From NCBI RefSeq assembly GCF_000230715.2, contig NC_019792.1:806001-870000 (forward strand): 64,000 bases of DNA. Reading direction: 5' to 3'. Of the stretch, positions 59,664-64,000 are shown piece after piece. The notes under the pieces are model-generated. The model did not search any database, was not told the origin of the DNA, and worked only from the letters and a program-made list of their open reading frames with translations. How positions within the stretch are numbered: the stretch's first letter is position 1; the number at the start of each line of letters is the position of its first letter. The translations under genes and the position numbers were made by a program. This DNA comes from Natronobacterium gregoryi SP2 (GTDB lineage Archaea > Halobacteriota > Halobacteria > Halobacteriales > Natrialbaceae).

Positions 59664-59670
59664 GTTTAAG
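59664..59670 (-). promoter_or_regulatory. TATA box for purK-purE
   Basis: Minus-strand CTTAAAC centred 28 nt before the purK ATG; leaderless transcript expected. Confidence 0.5.
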
Positions 59671-59812
59671 TATTCTCAATCCTGGTCATCTTGGAGTCGT
59701 ATGAAGGCCCGAATGTACACGTTCGTGTTTATAGAGTCTTTCACGGTGAGTCGACACTGGTCGGCGCTTCGACCCCGCCACAGCCGGCTCGCAGCGTCCA
59801 TCGAGAACGGTA

Positions 59813-59821
59813 CCTCTTTTA
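59813..59821 (+). promoter_or_regulatory. TATA-type element for ribH
   Basis: CCTCTTTTA centred about 28 nt upstream of the ribH ATG at 59845, favouring that start over longer upstream readings. Confidence 0.45.
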
Positions 59822-59844
59822 CTCGTCCTCTCTACCGCTCGAGT

Positions 59845-60258
59845 ATGACCACGCTCGGACTGGTGGTCGCCGAGTTCAACAGACCGATCACCGAGCAGAT
59901 GGAAGAAGTCGCCCTCGAGGCCGCCACCGACGCGGACGCCGAGGTGTACGAGACCGTCCACGTCCCCGGCGTCTACGACGCGCCGCTGGCTGCCGATCGA
60001 CTCGCCCGCCTCGAGGCAGTCGACGCGGTCGTCGTCGTCGGAACGGTCATCACCGGCGACACGGATCACGATCAGGTGATCACCGACGCCGCCACACAGC
60101 GGTTCGCCGACATCAGTCTCGAGCGTGACACCCCCGTGACCCTCGGCGTGACGGGTCCCGGTATGTCCGCCGCCGAGTCACGCGAGCGCATCGAGAACGC
60201 GGCGAAAGCCGTCGACGGTGCGCTCGACCTCGTCGAGCAACTCCCCGATCCACAGTAA
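59845..60258 (+). CDS. ribH: 6,7-dimethyl-8-ribityllumazine synthase
   Basis: The penultimate step of riboflavin synthesis, in a 137-residue archaeal-length protein. LGLVVAEFNRPITEQMEEVA, then VPGVYDAPLAADRLARLEAV, VVVVGTVITGDTDHDQVITD and VTLGVTGPGMSAAESRERIE match the family (catalytic His in GDTDHDQ). ATG 59845-59847. It is followed after 6 bp by the aminotransferase gene, so the two are probably one operon. Confidence 0.94.
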   Translation: MTTLGLVVAEFNRPITEQMEEVALEAATDADAEVYETVHVPGVYDAPLAADRLARLEAVDAVVVVGTVITGDTDHDQVITDAATQRFADISLERDTPVTLGVTGPGMSAAESRERIENAAKAVDGALDLVEQLPDPQ

Positions 60259-60264
60259 CAGACC

Positions 60265-61455
60265 ATGTCCATGGAATTCACCGATCGCCTGACTCGAGTC
60301 GAACCGTCCGCGACGCTTGCCATCTCCGCGCTCGCGACCGAACTGGAAAACGAGGGAGAAGACGTCGTCGACCTCTCGGTCGGCGAACCCGACTTCCCCA
60401 CGCCCGAGAACGTCGTCGAAGCGGGCAAGGACGCGATGGACGCCGGCCACACCGGCTACACCACCTCCGCGGGCATCCTCGACCTCCGCGAAGCCATCGT
60501 CGACAAACTCGCCGCCGACGGACTCGAACACACCACCGACGAGATCATCGTCACGCCCGGCGCGAAGCAGGCCCTGTACGAGATCGTCCACGCCCTGGTC
60601 GGTCCTGACGGGCAAAGCCCGTCGGACAGCGAGACGTCGTCCCACGCAGGCGACGAGGTCGTCCTCCTCGATCCCGCCTGGGTCTCCTACGAGGCGATGG
60701 TCAAGATGGCCGGCGGCGACCTCACCCGCGTCGACCTCTCTCCCTACGACTTCCAGCTCGAGCCCGCACTCGAGGACCTCGCCGAGGCAGTGTCGGACGA
60801 GACCGAACTCCTGATCGTCAACTCGCCGTCGAACCCCACCGGCGCGGTCTATTCCGACGACGCACTCGAGGGCGTCCGGGATCTGGCCGTCGAACACGAC
60901 GTCACCGTCATCTCCGACGAGATCTACAAGGAAGTCACCTACGGCGTCGAGCCGACGAGCCTCGGGACGTTCGACGGCATGGAAGACCGCACCGTGACGG
61001 TCAACGGCTTCTCGAAGGCCTACTCGATGACCGGCTGGCGGCTCGGTTACTTCGCTGGCCCCGAGGACCTAATCGATCAGGCCGGAAAACTCCACAGCCA
61101 CTCCGTCTCGTCGGCCGTCAACTTCGTCCAGCACGCCGGCATCGAGGCGCTCGAGAACACCGACGACGCCGTCGAAGAGATGGTCGACGCCTTCGAGGAG
61201 CGTCGCGATCTGCTCGTGGAACTGCTCGCGGAACACGACGTCGACGTCGCGGTTCCCGACGGCGCGTTCTACATGATGCTACCGGTCGACGAAGACGACC
61301 AGGCCTGGTGTGAGGGTGCACTCGAGGACGCCCACGTCGCGACCGTTCCCGGCACCGCGTTCGGCACGCCGGGCTACGCACGGATTTCGTATGCAGCGAG
61401 CGAGGAACGACTCGAGGAAGGGGTCGAACGGCTGGCTGAGGAAGGCTACCTGTAG
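60265..61455 (+). CDS. PLP-dependent aminotransferase (aspartate/aromatic type, class I)
   Basis: A fold-type I aminotransferase of 396 residues. LSVGEPDFPTPENVVEAGKD, TTSAGILDLREAIVDKLAAD, VTPGAKQALYEIVHALVG, NSPSNPTGAVYSDDALEG, ISDEIYKEVTYG and the PLP lysine in NGFSKAYSMTGWRLGYFAG are present, as is the substrate Arg near GTPGYARISYAAS. Between LVG and EVVLLDPAW it carries an in-frame insertion (GPDGQSPSDSETSSHAGD) built on a perfect DNA hairpin. Likely an aspartate:2-oxoglutarate transaminase; specificity not proven. ATG 60265 or, less likely, the ATG two codons later. Confidence 0.92.
   Translation: MSMEFTDRLTRVEPSATLAISALATELENEGEDVVDLSVGEPDFPTPENVVEAGKDAMDAGHTGYTTSAGILDLREAIVDKLAADGLEHTTDEIIVTPGAKQALYEIVHALVGPDGQSPSDSETSSHAGDEVVLLDPAWVSYEAMVKMAGGDLTRVDLSPYDFQLEPALEDLAEAVSDETELLIVNSPSNPTGAVYSDDALEGVRDLAVEHDVTVISDEIYKEVTYGVEPTSLGTFDGMEDRTVTVNGFSKAYSMTGWRLGYFAGPEDLIDQAGKLHSHSVSSAVNFVQHAGIEALENTDDAVEEMVDAFEERRDLLVELLAEHDVDVAVPDGAFYMMLPVDEDDQAWCEGALEDAHVATVPGTAFGTPGYARISYAASEERLEEGVERLAEEGYL
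60607..60623. repeat. Perfect hairpin within the aminotransferase gene
   Basis: GACGGGC-AAA-GCCCGTC: a 7-bp perfect stem with a 3-nt loop, inside an insertion of about 15 codons that homologues as I recall them do not have. Insertion edges cannot be fixed without an alignment. Confidence 0.6.
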
Positions 61456-61599
61456 TCGGGACGGCGACCCGTACTCGAATCGAACTCAGAACGTCCTTTC
61501 CTGCTGATCTGACGCGAGCGGTGATGGCCGAGTCCCCGTGAGCGATCGAGCAGTCGTCGTGGCACATACTGTCCCGACAGCAGACGGTCGGTGTCCGGT

Positions 61600-62361
61600 T
61601 CAGTCGTCGCCTGCGGAGCCGATCTCGAAGTCCGAATCCACGCGACCGGACGTCCTGTCGGGCGAGACCGACCGTTCGTTCCCGTCTCGGCCCGCTAGCT
61701 GGTCCAGTGCGGTCGGACTCCGGAGAACGAGCGCGCCGACGCCGACGAACAAGATGAGATCCAGATATGTCCCCATGAAGATCCCGGCGAACGACGTCAA
61801 GATCGCGAGGTTCTGTTCCGACATGACGCCGACGATCGGCAGGACGATCCAGACGGTCACCGAGAGATTGCGAAGTTTGCCGTAGAGCAACCGCCGTTCC
61901 CCGCTGACACGCGTTGCCGCCCGGTCGATCGGTCCGACGAGCAAGGCGGCGGCGATCACGATCGAGACAAACACCAGCACGGAGGCGACGGTCGCAGCCG
62001 GCTCCGGGAGGTTCCAACTCGCCAGGACGCTTCCCGGAAGCGCGTTCACTGCGAGGATCAACAACACGGTCAGGTTTCGACTGGCACCCGCGATCGCCCC
62101 GAGTAGCCACGAGACCACCGTAAAGGAGACGAAGTAGCCGAGGAATCTCGCGTGTGGGTACGCCGCTCCGTCCGCCGTCGTGGTCAGGATCTCGTTTGCC
62201 ATCATGGTATTTGCGACCGCCATCACGAGACAGGCACCGGCGACGGCGAGCCCGTACCGTCGTCGCCCCGACGGATGCTGGAAGCTCCAGCCGAGGAACC
62301 CGATCGTCGCCAGACCGAACAGCCCGGCAAACGTCCAGTACAAGACGAGACCGTCGATCAT
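61600..62361 (-). CDS. Sensory-rhodopsin-II-like seven-helix protein lacking the retinal lysine
   Basis: A 253-residue seven-TM opsin-family protein, collinear with Natronomonas pharaonis sensory rhodopsin II up to helix G (numbers coincide). Conserved are Arg72 (HARFLGYF), the E-F loop/helix F region YGKLRNLSVTVWIVLP (Trp171, Pro175), Thr189, and helix G Tyr199/Asp201 (GTYLDLILFVGVG). The Schiff-base lysine position 205 is Phe (codon TTC), position 75 (counter-ion Asp) is Gly, 76 (Trp) is Tyr, 178 (Trp) is Gly and 174 (Tyr) is Leu. Retinal therefore cannot be bound in the normal way. An acidic cytoplasmic tail follows helix G. It overlaps the transducer gene (ATGA), so the two are coupled. 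Confidence 0.88.
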   Translation of the reverse strand: MIDGLVLYWTFAGLFGLATIGFLGWSFQHPSGRRRYGLAVAGACLVMAVANTMMANEILTTTADGAAYPHARFLGYFVSFTVVSWLLGAIAGASRNLTVLLILAVNALPGSVLASWNLPEPAATVASVLVFVSIVIAAALLVGPIDRAATRVSGERRLLYGKLRNLSVTVWIVLPIVGVMSEQNLAILTSFAGIFMGTYLDLILFVGVGALVLRSPTALDQLAGRDGNERSVSPDRTSGRVDSDFEIGSAGDD

Positions 62362-63947
62362 GCACCACCACCCCCACTCGGCGACTCGAGGACATCTGGC
62401 GTCGTCTCATCCTCGGCGGCGAAGACGTCGAGCGTACTCGTGAGTTGCTGTGCCTGCTGGTCGAGTGCGCGTGACTTGTCCGACACCTGTACCGCGGTCG
62501 CGGCCGTCTCCTCTGCGGCGGCAGCAACCTCCTGGGAGTGTTGGGTCGTCTCCGCCGAGACCGTCGTGACCTCGTCGACGATCGTCGCGATCTCGGCCGC
62601 AGAGTCGGCCTGGTCGCCTGTCGCGTCGTCGATCGACTTGAGCCCGTCGTTGACCCAGTTGATCCCGGTCGTGATCTCCTCGAGTTGGTCCTGGAGATCG
62701 TCGATCGTCGCTGCAGTGTCGGTGATTCGCTCGTCGACGGCTTCGATCTCGTCGGCGCTCGTTACCGCTCGCTGCTGAATCGACTGGAGGGTCGTCTCGA
62801 CATCCTCGACGGCGTTTTGTGTCTCCTGTGAGAGGTCCTTGACCTCCTGGGCGACGGCACCGAAACCGGAACTGTTTCCGCCCGCGCCCGCAGACCGGGA
62901 CGCCTCGATCGCCGCGTTGACGGCGAGCATGTTGGTCTGCTGTGCGATTTCGTCGATGAGCGTGATTATCTCCTCGATCCGTTCGGCTTCCTCGTTGAGT
63001 CGATCGATCGTCTCGACGACCGCTTCGGTCGTCGACACCGACTGCTGGATCTGTGACTGTGCCTCGGCTGCAGCGTCTCGTCCGTCGTCGGCGCGGGCCA
63101 CGACACGGTCGGACCGATCGGCAATCTCGGACGTCGTCGACGCCACCTCCTCAGTCGTCGACGACAGCGACGTGACTTCGTCCGAGGCGAGTTCGAGAGC
63201 GTCCGTCTGTCGGCTCGAGCCGTCCGTGATCTCCTGTATGCCCTCGGAGACGTCGGCGTTTGCCTCCTGGATCTCGTTGGCCGAGAGCTGTAGTTCGGTC
63301 GAAGTTTCGTCCAGCGTTCGTGCGACCGTCTGGCCCTGTGCGACGAGCGCCTCTATCTGGTCGACCATCTCGTTGAACGAGTCGGCGATCGCTGCCATTG
63401 CCTCGTCGTCGGTCTCGGGCTCGAGCCGTCGCGTGAGGTCGCCACTCGCACAGACGGCCATCACGTCGGAGAACCGGTCGGCTTCCGCGAGCAACTGCTC
63501 GTTTTGTCGTTCGGCCGTTTGCTGGGCCTCGCGAGCACGTTCTCGTTCCCGGTCGAGGTCCGTAAGCGTCGTCTCGAGCGAGTCGCGCATCTCCGCAACC
63601 GACCCGTACAGCGTCCCCACCTCGTCGATCCGTCCGGTCTCGAGGTCGACCTCGAACTCGCCGTCGCCGATACGTTCGGTCTTCGTGCTCAACTGCCGGA
63701 GTGCCAGTGCGATGTTTCCGCCGATCACGATTCCGACGATCGCGAGATGGACGACGAAGATGACGAGCAACGACGCGATCGCCGCGATCGCCCGGTCTTC
63801 CAGTGTCTCACCAGTTCCATGAACGACGTGTCCAGCGAAAAACGCCCCCAGGCCGAGTGTCAACGCGATCACGAACACGAGGATCGAGGCCGTCTTGACG
63901 CTAAACCGGCGGCGTATCCTATCTGGAACGAATACTCTTCCTTTCAT
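62358..63947 (-). CDS. HtrII-like two-TM methyl-accepting transducer
   Basis: A 529-residue signal transducer. TM1 (SILVFVIALTLGLGAFFAGH), a very short outer loop and TM2 (LLVIFVVHLAIVGIVIGGNI) resemble the short HtrII of N. pharaonis. Two HAMP-like segments follow (TERIGDGEFEVDLETGRIDE; FSDVMAVCASGDLTRRLEPE), then a long coiled coil with the signalling tip EIAQQTNMLAVNAAIEASRS. At positions matching HtrII Glu43 and Asn74 this protein has His40 and His67. No ligand-binding outer domain exists, so input should come from the opsin-like partner. The ATG at 63945-63947 follows a TATA-like GTATAC by about 22 nt. Confidence 0.9.
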   Translation of the reverse strand: MKGRVFVPDRIRRRFSVKTASILVFVIALTLGLGAFFAGHVVHGTGETLEDRAIAAIASLLVIFVVHLAIVGIVIGGNIALALRQLSTKTERIGDGEFEVDLETGRIDEVGTLYGSVAEMRDSLETTLTDLDRERERAREAQQTAERQNEQLLAEADRFSDVMAVCASGDLTRRLEPETDDEAMAAIADSFNEMVDQIEALVAQGQTVARTLDETSTELQLSANEIQEANADVSEGIQEITDGSSRQTDALELASDEVTSLSSTTEEVASTTSEIADRSDRVVARADDGRDAAAEAQSQIQQSVSTTEAVVETIDRLNEEAERIEEIITLIDEIAQQTNMLAVNAAIEASRSAGAGGNSSGFGAVAQEVKDLSQETQNAVEDVETTLQSIQQRAVTSADEIEAVDERITDTAATIDDLQDQLEEITTGINWVNDGLKSIDDATGDQADSAAEIATIVDEVTTVSAETTQHSQEVAAAAEETAATAVQVSDKSRALDQQAQQLTSTLDVFAAEDETTPDVLESPSGGGGA

Positions 63948-63965
63948 TTATTGCGTCGAACGTTT

Positions 63966-63973
63966 GTATACAG
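63966..63973 (-). promoter_or_regulatory. TATA box of the transducer-opsin operon
   Basis: Minus-strand CTGTATAC, about 22 nt upstream of the transducer ATG in an AT-rich stretch (63948-64000); leaderless transcription expected. Confidence 0.5.
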
Positions 63974-64000
63974 AACAGATAATAGTTACTGTTATAAATA

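Noticed and set aside
61540-61600. Further copy of the dispersed repeat (CCGTCTGCTGT on the minus strand)
   Set aside because: Only the short core resembles the family; the flanks do not align.
61600-62361. Ordinary bacteriorhodopsin or proton pump
   Set aside because: The retinal lysine and counter-ion aspartate are both missing, and the gene is coupled to a transducer.

Overview
The window reads as chromosome from a halophilic archaeon (class Halobacteria, most likely the Natrialba/Natrinema/Haloterrigena group). The evidence is high GC with strongly GC-biased third codon positions, acidic proteins, TATA boxes 22-30 nt upstream of ATG or GTG codons (leaderless mRNAs), ATGA-type gene overlaps, and archaeal marker genes: proteasome-activating nucleotidase, the L37Ae-RpoP-Pcc1 cluster, an 11-polypeptide Nuo complex without NuoEFG, and a two-TM sensory transducer paired with an opsin-like protein. 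No rRNA, tRNA, CRISPR array or prophage was recognised.

Layout. 1-4.1 kb: phosphoribosyltransferase (cut by the window edge), a membrane-anchored HTH protein, CoaBC, a lipoprotein and an FAD oxidoreductase. 4.1-11.4 kb: a more plastic zone with two tandem copies of a B12-binding radical SAM gene, an ArsA/Get3-like ATPase, an SRPBCC protein, several members of a dispersed intergenic repeat and an AT-rich island with IS200/IS605-like ends. 11.4-30.8 kb: metabolic and housekeeping genes (M42 peptidase, thiolase plus its OB/Zn partner, MeaB plus the B12 subunit of methylmalonyl-CoA mutase, HD hydrolase, LysE exporter, two thioredoxin-like proteins, topoisomerase I, serine hydrolase, MATE pump, flippase, SurE, DUF2103). 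30.9-34.6 kb: one 1232-residue secreted CARDB-repeat protein. 35-36.6 kb: rpl37ae-rpoP-pcc1 and a DUF2797 gene. 36.7-37.7 kb: a gene-poor patch with a decayed IS200/IS605-like element rich in hairpins. 37.7-47.1 kb: BsuPI-like, Trm112, PurA, a wHTH protein, a low-complexity coiled-coil protein, UPF0058, PAN, and a TrkA-N/DHH phosphoesterase. 47.2-57.6 kb: the complete nuoA-B-CD-H-I-J1-J2-K-L-M-N operon on the minus strand. 57.8-61.5 kb: purK-purE, ribH and an aminotransferase. 61.6-64 kb: an opsin/transducer operon.

The most notable system is that last pair. The 253-residue seven-helix protein is collinear with sensory rhodopsin II of Natronomonas pharaonis and keeps the residues known to touch the transducer (Thr189, Tyr199). 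It has Phe at 205, where the retinal-binding lysine should be, and Gly at 75, where the counter-ion Asp should be. It overlaps by 4 bp an HtrII-like two-TM transducer with HAMP and methyl-accepting domains. This looks like a sensory-rhodopsin signalling complex that has lost its chromophore but kept its signalling partner. Other observations are the dispersed ~84-bp repeat family, omega-RNA-like hairpin clusters without tnpB, a cysteine-free L37Ae, a palindromic in-frame insertion in an aminotransferase, and a leader ORF coupled to the HTH membrane protein. Family assignments and comparisons were made by eye from memory; no database search was run.
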